This document shows positions 50,771 to 59,027 of a DNA stretch of 64,000 bases, piece after piece. Below the pieces are notes generated by a model. It saw only the letters and a program-made list of their open reading frames with translations. It searched no databases and was not told the DNA's origin. The DNA lies in NCBI RefSeq assembly GCF_009789535.1, contig NZ_WSUT01000005.1:1-64000 (forward strand), written 5' to 3'. The position numbers were made by a program, and so were the translations under genes. Numbering within the stretch: position 1 is the stretch's first letter; every line of letters begins with the position of its first letter. This stretch comes from Sphingomonas carotinifaciens (lineage in GTDB: Bacteria > Pseudomonadota > Alphaproteobacteria > Sphingomonadales > Sphingomonadaceae).

Positions 50771-53038
50771 TCAGGCGACGACGCGCGACGCTCCTGCCAC
50801 GTTCGAGGTAGCTTGGGAAAGCCCCGCAATCGCACAATTTGCCAGTTGCAGCGCCAAAATCGACTCCGCCCCCTGGTTGCGGTTGAGGCCACCCGGCATC
50901 AGCCCGTCGAAGCATCCGCCATCGGCCGAGGTGGCAAGCGGCAGGTCCAGGTCGTTATGCCCCAGGAACCAGCCATAGGCACGCTGCGCCTCGGTGATCC
51001 AGCGCGCATCGCCAGTCGCCTCATAGGCGGCCTCGCATGCCTCCACCGTCGCTTGCGCTTCCAGGGGCTGCTGGTCGAACTGCAACGGCTCGGCATAGGG
51101 CCGCCCGAAGCTTTCCGTGCCGACCGCCCGGAAACGCCCCTCCGGCGAGGTCTGCTTGCCGACGATCCAGTCCAGCGTCTGGATGCCGCAATCGATCAGG
51201 TCCTGCCGCCCCAGCACCTTGCCGGCACGGATCAGGGCCTGCGGCACGCGCGCATTGTCATAGGCCAGCACGATCTCAAACCACTGCCATTCCGGGCGGC
51301 GCGCCTCGGCGAGCAGTTCCAGGTGAATGTCGGGCAGGCTTTGCAGGATCGTCCGCGCCAGTTGATGGCCGGGCTTCGCCTCCACCATCGCCGCCGCTCC
51401 GAGCAGCGCAAAGGCCTGCGCCCGCAGCGACCCCAGTTCCAGGGCCAGCGACGCGGTCGAATCGAACATCGCCCCCGCCCAGTCGCGATGCTTCTGCAAC
51501 TGCGCGTCGCGTGCGGTGATGCCCAGCGCCCACAGCGTCCGGCCGTTCGAATCTTCCGACCCGACATCCTCGCACCACGTCCGGTCGAAGCGCATGAAGT
51601 TGCGATAGCGCCGCGCCTCCGGGTTCCACGCATATTGCAGGAACGATGCGTAGATCGTCGTCCACTTGTCGCGCACCACCGGATCCAGATCGCTCATCGC
51701 GCTCATGAAGATCAGCGCGCGGGCATTGTCGTCGATGCAATAGCCATGCCGGCGGTCCGGGATCGAATAGATCGAATGCTGCAACATCCCCGTCGCATCA
51801 CTCATCCGCTCCACCGCGGCGAAATCCGGCGCCAGGGGTTTCATCGCCGGTGCCTGCTGCACCATCCGTCTAGGGCGCGTCGCCACCATTGCCTTGATCT
51901 CCGTGAGCGTCGCTTCGGCCAGACGTGGCCAGATCATCGTCCGCCCGCGCTCATAGGCGCGCTGCGACAGACGATTACGGTCCCGCTCGATAGAGAACAG
52001 GTGATCGATTTCCCGTGCAAAGGCTTCATGGTCGTTGAAATCGACCAGCACACCGTGGCCATCGGCCAGGATTTCGGTGGCGTGGACATAGGGTGTCGAG
52101 ATCACCGCTTTGCCCATGCCCACCGCGTAGGACAGCGTCCCGCTCGTGATCTGGGCCGGGTTGCTGTACGGCGTCGCATAGATGTCCGCCGCCTGGAGAT
52201 AGTCCAGCAGCTCCTCATGCTCGACAAACCCGTCGATGAAGGCGACATTGCCTGCCACGCCGCGGCTTTCGGCCAGCGCCTTCAGACGGTCGCGATATGC
52301 CTCGCCCTCATGCGCGATCAGGTTGGGATGCGTCGCGCCCAGCACGACGTAGAGCAGTTCGGGATGCCGCTGCGCCACTGCCGGCAGCGCTTCGATCATC
52401 GTCTCGATGCCCTTGTTCGGCGCCAGCAGGCCGAAGGTCAGCACGACCTTGCGGCCCTGCCAGCCGAACGCATCCTTCATCGCTTCCGCGGCGACCAGCG
52501 GCCGGTCGGGCACGCCGTGCGGGATCATCACGATCTGCCGCGGGTCGGCGCCGTAGACGCGCTGCAGGATATCGCGACCACGCTCAGCCATCACGACCAC
52601 GCGCGCGGCACGCTGCAGCAGTCCTTCGAGCACGCGGCGTTCATCCACGCTCGGCTTTTCGAGCACGGTATGCAGCGTGACGATCAGCGGCAGCGTGGTG
52701 CGGTCGAGCAGCGCCAGGATATGCTCGCCGGCCGCGCCGCCATAGATGCCATATTCATGCTGCACCCAGATCGCCTGCGCGCCGCTCGCCTCGATCCGGC
52801 GGGCGGTGTCGAGATAGGCCACACGGTCATTCTGGGGGATCGTGCCCGTCACCTCGGGCGGATAGGCGTAGCGACCCGGATGGTCGTCCATCGCATAGAC
52901 ATCGACCGCGATGTCCGGGAAACGGTCCCGCATCGCCTTGTACACATCGGTCGTGAACGTCGCGAGGCCACACTGCCGCGGCAGGAAATTGCCGATCAGT
53001 GCCAGCCGTTCGATCATCGCGCCATCCGTCGTCACCAT
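50771..53038 (-). CDS. Two-domain protein: GT4 glycosyltransferase plus alpha-toroid glycosidase-like domain
   Basis: 755 aa from ATG 53038 (GAGGG 8 nt upstream). Residues 1-390 are a GT-B glycosyltransferase: GNFLPRQCGLATFTTDV, WVQHEYGIYGG, VVLTFGLLAPNKGIETMIEALP, and the EILADGHGVLVDFND donor site. From about 420 to 755 an all-helical region begins SIPDRRHGYCIDDNARALIFM and continues with RFDRTWCEDVGSEDSNGRTLWALG and FDQQPLEAQATVEACEAAYEATGD, resembling an alpha/alpha toroid of glycosidases or epimerases. Transfer and trimming may be joined in one chain. Coupled in order with GH130. Confidence 0.82.
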   Translation of the reverse strand: MVTTDGAMIERLALIGNFLPRQCGLATFTTDVYKAMRDRFPDIAVDVYAMDDHPGRYAYPPEVTGTIPQNDRVAYLDTARRIEASGAQAIWVQHEYGIYGGAAGEHILALLDRTTLPLIVTLHTVLEKPSVDERRVLEGLLQRAARVVVMAERGRDILQRVYGADPRQIVMIPHGVPDRPLVAAEAMKDAFGWQGRKVVLTFGLLAPNKGIETMIEALPAVAQRHPELLYVVLGATHPNLIAHEGEAYRDRLKALAESRGVAGNVAFIDGFVEHEELLDYLQAADIYATPYSNPAQITSGTLSYAVGMGKAVISTPYVHATEILADGHGVLVDFNDHEAFAREIDHLFSIERDRNRLSQRAYERGRTMIWPRLAEATLTEIKAMVATRPRRMVQQAPAMKPLAPDFAAVERMSDATGMLQHSIYSIPDRRHGYCIDDNARALIFMSAMSDLDPVVRDKWTTIYASFLQYAWNPEARRYRNFMRFDRTWCEDVGSEDSNGRTLWALGITARDAQLQKHRDWAGAMFDSTASLALELGSLRAQAFALLGAAAMVEAKPGHQLARTILQSLPDIHLELLAEARRPEWQWFEIVLAYDNARVPQALIRAGKVLGRQDLIDCGIQTLDWIVGKQTSPEGRFRAVGTESFGRPYAEPLQFDQQPLEAQATVEACEAAYEATGDARWITEAQRAYGWFLGHNDLDLPLATSADGGCFDGLMPGGLNRNQGAESILALQLANCAIAGLSQATSNVAGASRVVA

Positions 53039-53161
53039 CCTGCCAACCCTCGACATCGCCGGACATGAACCTGCCCGAAACCTTGCGGAGGGATGAACAG
53101 TCGAGGACGGGGTTGGTTGCATTTCTGTTGCAATGCAGGATGAGCCGCGCGGCCCCTGCGA

Positions 53162-53617
53162 TCAGCCGCGGCCGCGATACCCCGAAACGCCTTGGTCCGG
53201 CAGCCAAAGCGCGGCAGGCGGCGCCGCCGATTGCCAGAATACGTCGATCGGAATGCCGCCGCGTGGATACCAATACCCGCCGATCCGCAGCCATACCGGC
53301 TTCATTTCGTTGAACAATCTCTCGCCGATGCCGACCGTGCAATCCTCATGGAAACCGGCATGGTTGCGAAAGCTGCCCAGGAACAGCTTCAGCGACTTGG
53401 ACTCGACGATCGTCTCGCCGGGAACGTAATCGATAACCAGATGGGCGAAATCCGGCTGCCCCGTGACGGGGCAGAGCGAGGTGAATTCCGGCGCCGCAAA
53501 ACGCACCAGATACGTCCTGCCGGGCCGGGGATTGGGTACATAGTCGAGCACCGCCTCGTCCGGGCTGGCGGGAAGCGTGCTGGTCTGTCCAAGATGCATG
53601 GGATTCATGCTCGCCAT
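53162..53617 (-). CDS. queF: NADPH-dependent 7-cyano-7-deazaguanine reductase
   Basis: 151 aa, short unimodular QueF. It reduces preQ0 to preQ1 for queuosine in tRNA. The catalytic Cys is in [15 protein letters not shown] with the following Asp, and [22 protein letters not shown] carries the NADPH/substrate Glu and His. Start at [10 protein letters not shown] (53617) or 9 nt later. Divergent from the sulfurtransferase gene; no other queuosine gene in the window. Confidence 0.95.
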   Translation of the reverse strand: MASMNPMHLGQTSTLPASPDEAVLDYVPNPRPGRTYLVRFAAPEFTSLCPVTGQPDFAHLVIDYVPGETIVESKSLKLFLGSFRNHAGFHEDCTVGIGERLFNEMKPVWLRIGGYWYPRGGIPIDVFWQSAAPPAALWLPDQGVSGYRGRG

Positions 53618-53705
53618 GTAGGGCCTGTCGCGCCCGACGCCAACGCCCGCTTCCTATCGACGGCGACGGACAGGCCCGATAGGGACTTTCGCGCTGGAGG
53701 TGACG

Positions 53706-54545
53706 ATGGACGCATTGCTGACACCGCAGGCGCTGGCTGCGCTGTTGGACGATCCGGGCATCCGCCTGCTCGATGCGACCCACCTGCTCGGCGATCCCGG
53801 CGGCGAACAGTCCCGGCGTCTGTTTCACGACGGCCATATTCCCGGCGCCCGCTTCATGGATCTCGACCATCTGGTCGATCCCGACACCAGCCTGCCGATG
53901 ATGATGCCCTCGCCGGAGCGCTTTGCCGCCGCGATGGCCGACCTCGGCATAGGCACCGACGACCGCATCGTCGTGTATGACCAGTCTCCCCTGCACAGCG
54001 CTGCGCGCGGCTGGTGGATGCTGCGCAGCTTCGGTGCGGCAAACGTCGCGATCCTCGACGGCGGTCTCGCCGCCTGGCAGGCGGCCGGCCTGCCGATCGA
54101 ACAGGGCGCGGCACCCGCCCCCGCCCCCGGCCGCTTCGTCGCCCATCCGCCCGCCGCGCATCTGCGAACCCTTGCCCAGATGCAGGCGAACCTTTCCACC
54201 GATGCCGAACAGGTGATCGACGCCCGCTCGCCCGCCCGCTTTGCCGGTGCGGAGCCGGAACCGCGCGCCGGCGTCATCCCCGGCCACATTCCCGGTTCGC
54301 AGAACCTCCATTATGCCCGGCTGTTCGAACCGGATGGCCGGTGGAAGCGCGGCGAAGCCCTCGCGGCCGCCTTTGCAGAGGCCGGCGTCGATTTCGACCG
54401 CCCCATCGTCGCCACCTGCGGCTCGGGCATCACCGCCACCGTGCTGGCCTTCGGCGCCCATCTGCTCGGCCACGCCATGGTCGTCTATGACGGCAGCTGG
54501 GCCGAATGGGGCAGCCATCCCGACACGCCAAAGGCAAAGGACTGA
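53706..54545 (+). CDS. sseA: 3-mercaptopyruvate-type sulfurtransferase
   Basis: 279 aa with two rhodanese domains. GGAGG precedes the ATG at 53706 by 5 nt; an overlapping GTG at 53700 is the alternative. Domain 1 shows HIPGARFMDLDHLVD and YDQSPLHSAARGWWMLR; domain 2 has the active Cys in VATCGSGITATVLA, the CG[SG]GVT-type loop preferred by mercaptopyruvate sulfurtransferases. It moves sulfane sulfur. metC begins 1 bp after the stop, so sulfur amino-acid metabolism is the shared theme. Confidence 0.92.
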   Translation: MDALLTPQALAALLDDPGIRLLDATHLLGDPGGEQSRRLFHDGHIPGARFMDLDHLVDPDTSLPMMMPSPERFAAAMADLGIGTDDRIVVYDQSPLHSAARGWWMLRSFGAANVAILDGGLAAWQAAGLPIEQGAAPAPAPGRFVAHPPAAHLRTLAQMQANLSTDAEQVIDARSPARFAGAEPEPRAGVIPGHIPGSQNLHYARLFEPDGRWKRGEALAAAFAEAGVDFDRPIVATCGSGITATVLAFGAHLLGHAMVVYDGSWAEWGSHPDTPKAKD

Positions 54546-54546
54546 C

Positions 54547-55740
54547 ATGAAGGACGACGATACGCTGGGTGCGGCCACGCGCGTGGTACAGGCCGGCCGG
54601 CGCAAGGAGTGGACCGCCGGCATCGTCAGCCCGCCCGTCTGGCGCGCCTCGACGATCCTCTACGACTCGATCGCCGATCTGCGCGCCAGTGCCGGCCGCG
54701 ACACGCATCACCGTCTCTATTACGGCCGCCGCGGCACGCCGACCCAATGGTCGCTCGCCGATGCGCTGACCAGCCTGGAGCCGGGGGCGGAGGCGACGTT
54801 CCTCTACCCCTCCGGCGTCGCCGCCATCGCCGCCGCGCTGCTTGCGGTGCTGTCGCCCAGCGACGAACTGCTGATGGTCGACAGCGCCTATGAACCGACC
54901 CGTGCGATGACCGCGTCGCTGCTCGACCGCTTCGGCATCACCACCCGCTTCTACGATCCGCTGATCGGCGCCGGCATCGCCGACCTGATCGGCGACCGCA
55001 CCCGTGCCATCTTCATGGAAAGCCCCGGCAGCCTGACCTTCGAGGTACAGGACGTGCCCGCGATCGTCGCGGTGGCGAAGGCGCGCGGCATCGTCACGCT
55101 GCTCGACAATACCTGGGCGACGCCGCTGTTCTTTTCCGCGATCGACAAGGGCGTGGATTACAGCATCCTGGCCGCGACCAAATATATCGTCGGCCATTCG
55201 GACGTGATGCTCGGCTCGGTCACCGCCGCACCCGGCCGCTTCGCGGCGCTGCGCGATACCAGCTTCCAGCTTGGCCAGGTCACCAGCCCGGACGATAGCT
55301 GGCTGGGCAGCCGCGGCCTGCGCACCATGGCCGTGCGGCTCGACCGGCATCAGGAAAGCGCGCTCACCATCGCCCGCTGGTTGCAGGACCGGGCCGAGGT
55401 GGCCGAGGTGCTGCACCCTGCCCTTCCCACCTGTCCCGGCCACGACATCTGGGCACGCGACTTTTCCGGCTCCAGCGGCCTCTTCTCCTTTGTCCTGAAC
55501 GGCGGCGGCGAGGCGGCGCGGGCGGCGCTGATCGACGCACTCGAACTGTTTGGCATCGGCTATAGCTGGGGCGGCTTCGAAAGCCTCGCCACGCCCGTCG
55601 ATGTCGGTCGCATCCGCTCGGTGGCGCGCACCGCTTTCGCCGGCCCCATCGTCCGCCTCCAGATCGGGCTGGAGGACACGGCCGACCTGATCGCCGATCT
55701 CGATCGCGGGCTGGCCCGGTTCCGCGCGACGCTGGGATGA
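54547..55740 (+). CDS. metC: Cystathionine beta-lyase
   Basis: 397 aa PLP enzyme of the trans-sulfuration family. Features: PPVWRASTILYDSIADLRA, YYGRRGTPTQWSLADAL (cofactor-binding Tyr/Arg region), LYPSGVAAIAAALLA, LLDNTWATPLFFSAIDKG, and the PLP lysine in AATKYIVGHSDVMLGS. It cleaves cystathionine to homocysteine. GYSWGGFESLA matches cystathionine beta-lyases better than gamma-synthases. The next gene starts within its stop (ATGA, 55737-55740). Confidence 0.93.
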   Translation: MKDDDTLGAATRVVQAGRRKEWTAGIVSPPVWRASTILYDSIADLRASAGRDTHHRLYYGRRGTPTQWSLADALTSLEPGAEATFLYPSGVAAIAAALLAVLSPSDELLMVDSAYEPTRAMTASLLDRFGITTRFYDPLIGAGIADLIGDRTRAIFMESPGSLTFEVQDVPAIVAVAKARGIVTLLDNTWATPLFFSAIDKGVDYSILAATKYIVGHSDVMLGSVTAAPGRFAALRDTSFQLGQVTSPDDSWLGSRGLRTMAVRLDRHQESALTIARWLQDRAEVAEVLHPALPTCPGHDIWARDFSGSSGLFSFVLNGGGEAARAALIDALELFGIGYSWGGFESLATPVDVGRIRSVARTAFAGPIVRLQIGLEDTADLIADLDRGLARFRATLG

Positions 55741-57029
55741 CGCTTCCCGAATGGCCTCAGGCCAACGGGCTCGACCTCCCGTCGCGGGCCGAGGGGATCG
55801 AGGCGGCGATCGCCACCGGGCTGATGCTGGCGATGCTCGGCGCCGGCACGGTGGCGGGCCGCGTCGCCGGCCCGCGCTTCGCCGGTTTCTGGACGCGCCA
55901 CGCGGCCAATCATGGCGAGCTTGTCGCCGGCCGGCTCTGTACCATCACCCGCTATCTGACCTCGGCCGTGCTGCTGGCGATCCTGTCGGCGGCGTGGCGC
56001 TGGTCGCCCTGGGCGCAGGCACCGATCGGGCTGGCTCTGGGCGTGACGGCGGCGCTGGCCGCGGTGCAGATGCTGCGCGGCCTCGGCCTGCCGCGGTGGA
56101 TGGCGTGGACGGCCGCGGCGATGCTGTTCGTCGGGTTGTTCAGCCAGGCGGTCGGCGGCCTTGCCCCCATCATCCGCGTGCTGGAGGCGATCGGCTTCAA
56201 CATCGGCACCCGCCGCTTCTCGCTGATGCTGCTCGTCACCATGCTGGTCACGGTCGTTGCGCTCTACGCGGTCGTCCGGCTCGCCAACCGCGTGGTCGAA
56301 CACTGGATCGCCCATGCCCGCGGCCTCGACCCCACCCAGCGCCTGCTCGGCCAGAAGCTCGCCAGCATCGCCATCGTCGTCGCCGCCTTCTTCTTCGGCA
56401 CCGACCTCCTCGAAATCGACCTGACCACCTTTGCCATCTTCTCCGGCGGCCTCGGCCTTGCCGTCGGCTTCGGCCTGCAAAAGACCATCGGCAACCTCAT
56501 CGCCGGCATCATCCTGCTGCTCGATCGCTCGATCAAGCCCGGCGACGTCATCGCGCTGGGGCAGGAGATCGGCTGGGTGAACAAGATCGGCGTGCGCGCC
56601 GTCTCCATCGTCACCCGCGACGGCAAGGAACACCTGATCCCCAACGAGAACCTGATGACGCAGGAGGTGGAGAACTGGTCCTATTCCGACCGTAATGTGC
56701 GCGTCCGCATCCCCGTTCGCGTATCCTATGACGCCGACCTGCGCCTGGCCCAGCAACTGATGCTGCGCGCCGCGGCCGAGTCGCCCCGCGTCCTGAAAAG
56801 CCCCAAGCCCACCATCTGGCTGATGTCCTATGGCGACTATGCGCTGGAACATGAGATACTCGCCTGGATCAGCGATCCCGAGAGCGGCGTCGGCAACGTC
56901 CGCTCCGACGTGCTGAACCGCCTCTGGTGGCTGTTCAAGGAGCACGACATCACCCTGCCCTATCCGCAGCGCGACGTGCACATCCGCACCGCGCCACATG
57001 CTCCGAGAGACACGCCGCCTCCGCTGTGA
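55737..57029 (+). CDS. MscS-type mechanosensitive ion channel
   Basis: 430 aa. About five or six membrane helices before the MscS core. The pore-helix and beta-domain signature is intact: FAIFSGGLGLAVGFGLQKTIGNLIAGIILLLDRSIKPGDVI, then NEKIGV-like GWVNKIGVRAVSIVTRDGKEHLIPNENLM and a C-terminal alpha/beta cage. It releases solutes on membrane tension. Translation is coupled to metC by a 4-bp overlap, an unusual partner; there is no known functional link. Confidence 0.93.
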   Translation: MTLPEWPQANGLDLPSRAEGIEAAIATGLMLAMLGAGTVAGRVAGPRFAGFWTRHAANHGELVAGRLCTITRYLTSAVLLAILSAAWRWSPWAQAPIGLALGVTAALAAVQMLRGLGLPRWMAWTAAAMLFVGLFSQAVGGLAPIIRVLEAIGFNIGTRRFSLMLLVTMLVTVVALYAVVRLANRVVEHWIAHARGLDPTQRLLGQKLASIAIVVAAFFFGTDLLEIDLTTFAIFSGGLGLAVGFGLQKTIGNLIAGIILLLDRSIKPGDVIALGQEIGWVNKIGVRAVSIVTRDGKEHLIPNENLMTQEVENWSYSDRNVRVRIPVRVSYDADLRLAQQLMLRAAAESPRVLKSPKPTIWLMSYGDYALEHEILAWISDPESGVGNVRSDVLNRLWWLFKEHDITLPYPQRDVHIRTAPHAPRDTPPPL

Positions 57030-57135
57030 CCCCGGCGCAACATCCAGTCACGCCACAAGCGTACCGACGCAAGAATCGTCTTGTGCACCGCAACAGCCGC
57101 TGTCACAAATCGAACATCGCCGAATAGACAGCGCA

Positions 57136-57152
57136 GGCGGCTTCCAGCCGCC
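57136..57152. promoter_or_regulatory. Hairpin in the leader of the TorF-like porin gene
   Basis: GGCGGCT-TCC-AGCCGCC is a perfect 7-bp stem 65 nt before the start codon. It may affect mRNA stability or be the end of a previous transcript. No regulator is inferred. Confidence 0.4.
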
Positions 57153-57216
57153 AACAGACGCTGCATCCGGCGATATGCAGGTGAGAACATCGACTTCTCC
57201 GTTTGGAAGGGAAACG

Positions 57217-58041
57217 ATGCGCTTCTCCACTCTACTCCTGGGCGGCCTCATGCTGGCGGCCACCACCCCCGCCTTCGCCCAGGACACCGCCCCGCCGGAG
57301 CCGATCACGGTCAGCGGCAGCGTCGCGGTGCTGACCGACTATCGCCTGCGCGGCATATCCCAGACCAACAGGAACGCCGCCGTGCAGGGCGCACTGACCG
57401 TCGCCCATGAAAGCGGCTTCTATATCGGCACCTTCGCCTCGAACCTCGCCGGCTGGGGCACGTTCGGCGGCGCCAATCTCGAACTCGATGCGATCGGCGG
57501 CTACAAGACCACGGTCGGCTCCGCCACCGTCGATGCGGGCGTGACCTGGTACACCTATCCGGGCGGCGCGTCCGAGTCGGACGTGGTCGAATTCTTCAGT
57601 CGCCTGTCCGGTGTCGCGGGGCCCGCCACGCTGACCGCCGGCGTCTATTACGCGCCCAAGCAGACCTCGCTCGGCAATTTCTCCAACACCCCGTTCAGCC
57701 GCGGCCAGCGCCAGCACAATGTCTACCTGACCGGCGACGGCGTCGTGGCCGTCCCCAACACGCCCGTCACGCTGAAGGCGCATATCGGCTATTCGGACGG
57801 CAATCCCGGCCTCGGCCCCAACGGCACCAGCCTGGCCCCCACCGGCGAATATTGGGACTGGGGCGTCGGCGCCGACGTGGTCGCGTACAAGAACTTGACG
57901 TTCAACGTCTCCTATATCGATACCGACATCACCCGCGCCGAATCCGCCTATCTCCAGCCGAATTTCTCGAAGTTCCAGGAACCGGGCGGCAAGTCGATCG
58001 CCAACGGCACCGTGCTGTTCTCGCTGACCGCCGCGTTCTGA
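57217..58041 (+). CDS. TorF-family putative porin
   Basis: 274 aa from MRFSTLLLGGLMLAATTPAFAQ (signal peptide), AAGGGAAA upstream. TorF (TIGR02001-type) features: ISGSVAVLTDYRLRGISQTNRNAAVQGALTVAHESGFYIGTFASNLAG in the first strands, NLELDAIGGYKTTVG, GVTWYTYPGG, and a C-terminal strand ending in Phe (LFSLTAAF). A 16-strand-like outer-membrane barrel is predicted; it may transport a small solute. A very strong terminator follows. Confidence 0.9.
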   Translation: MRFSTLLLGGLMLAATTPAFAQDTAPPEPITVSGSVAVLTDYRLRGISQTNRNAAVQGALTVAHESGFYIGTFASNLAGWGTFGGANLELDAIGGYKTTVGSATVDAGVTWYTYPGGASESDVVEFFSRLSGVAGPATLTAGVYYAPKQTSLGNFSNTPFSRGQRQHNVYLTGDGVVAVPNTPVTLKAHIGYSDGNPGLGPNGTSLAPTGEYWDWGVGADVVAYKNLTFNVSYIDTDITRAESAYLQPNFSKFQEPGGKSIANGTVLFSLTAAF

Positions 58042-58060
58042 TCCTGTCGGCAGGACGCGA

Positions 58061-58100
58061 AAAAGGGGGCGGCTTCCCATAGCGGAAGCCGCCCCCTTTT
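58061..58100. terminator. Bidirectional terminator (17-bp perfect stem)
   Basis: AAAAGGGGGCGGCTTCC pairs without mismatch with GGAAGCCGCCCCCTTTT around CATAGC. It lies between the porin gene and the convergent DUF3035 gene and has poly-A/poly-T on both sides, so it serves both strands. Confidence 0.95.
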
Positions 58101-58117
58101 CGTTTGCCCCGGAAAGC

Positions 58118-58528
58118 TTACTGGGCGCCGGCGCGTGCGTCCTGGCCGTCACCCTCGGGCGCCGCCACGATGTCGCGGGTCGTGGTGCCCTTGTCGACCA
58201 CATTGGTTTCGGGATCGCCCACCGACGAACGGATGCCGGCATCCGCCGCATCGTCGCCCGCGGCGCCAACCACCGCCTGCTCGCCGGCGCTGCGCTGCGC
58301 CCGGCCACCGAACAGTGCGTCCAGCGTCTGCTGCTGCCCGCCCGTCGCCTGCGGCGCGGCACCCGGCTGCGGCGGGACCAGCGCGAAATCGGGCGGGATC
58401 ACCAGCGGCGCCTGGCGCGCCACCGCGAACTCGTCGGGCCGCGCCCGGTCCAGACCCCCACGGCCACCACAGCCCGCCAGCAGCGCGGCGCAGGACAGAC
58501 CTGCGATCACGGGCACCAACTTACGCAT
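58118..58528 (-). CDS. DUF3035 lipoprotein
   Basis: 136 aa. The lipobox LLAGC follows MRKLVPVIAGLSCAA, so it is a lipoprotein. DUF3035 marks: RARPDEFAVARQAPLVIPPDFALVPPQPG, the conserved DEF-x-V-x-x-x-P-L-x-x-P-P-x-F core, and a low-complexity tail. Function unknown. Its start overlaps the lspA end by 8 bp, a typical alphaproteobacterial order (ileS-lspA-DUF3035). The gene's product needs the upstream LspA for maturation. Confidence 0.92.
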   Translation of the reverse strand: MRKLVPVIAGLSCAALLAGCGGRGGLDRARPDEFAVARQAPLVIPPDFALVPPQPGAAPQATGGQQQTLDALFGGRAQRSAGEQAVVGAAGDDAADAGIRSSVGDPETNVVDKGTTTRDIVAAPEGDGQDARAGAQ

Positions 58529-59027
58529 TGCTATTCTCCACAGGGGCAGCCTTGTCGCGCACCAACAGGGCGCGGACCAGCAGAACCAGAACGCCTATCG
58601 TAATCGCCGCATCGGCGACATTGAAGACCAAAAAGGGACGCCATTCACCGAAGTGCAGGTCGGCGAAATCGACCACATAGCCAAGCCGTGCCCGGTCCAG
58701 GATATTGCCGAGCGCCCCGCCCAGCACGCATCCCAGCGCGATCTGATCCGCCCGGTTGCGCTCGCGCGTCATCCACACCGCCACGCCCACCGCGATCGCG
58801 CTGGTCAACGCCACCAGCGCCCAGCGCTGCAACGTCCCGTCCGCGGTCAGCAGCCCCAGCGAGATGCCGTAATTGGGCACGAAGCGCAGCGCAAAGATCG
58901 GCAGCACGTCGCGCACGTCACCCAGATAGCGGATGCCCAGCCCGTGCGTGACGAACAGCTTGCTCGCCTGGTCGGCGATGAACAGCGCCAGCGCGACGAG
59001 AAGCCCGGTACGGGGAAGCTTAGCCAT
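58521..59027 (-). CDS. lspA: Lipoprotein signal peptidase (signal peptidase II)
   Basis: 168 aa from MAKLPRTGLLVALALFIADQASK. Four helices with the aspartyl dyad: GNILDRARLGYVVDF and FNVADAAITIG. It removes signal peptides from diacylglyceryl-prolipoproteins in the inner membrane. It overlaps ileS by 8 bp at the start and DUF3035 by 8 bp at the end. Confidence 0.97.
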   Translation of the reverse strand: MAKLPRTGLLVALALFIADQASKLFVTHGLGIRYLGDVRDVLPIFALRFVPNYGISLGLLTADGTLQRWALVALTSAIAVGVAVWMTRERNRADQIALGCVLGGALGNILDRARLGYVVDFADLHFGEWRPFLVFNVADAAITIGVLVLLVRALLVRDKAAPVENSNA

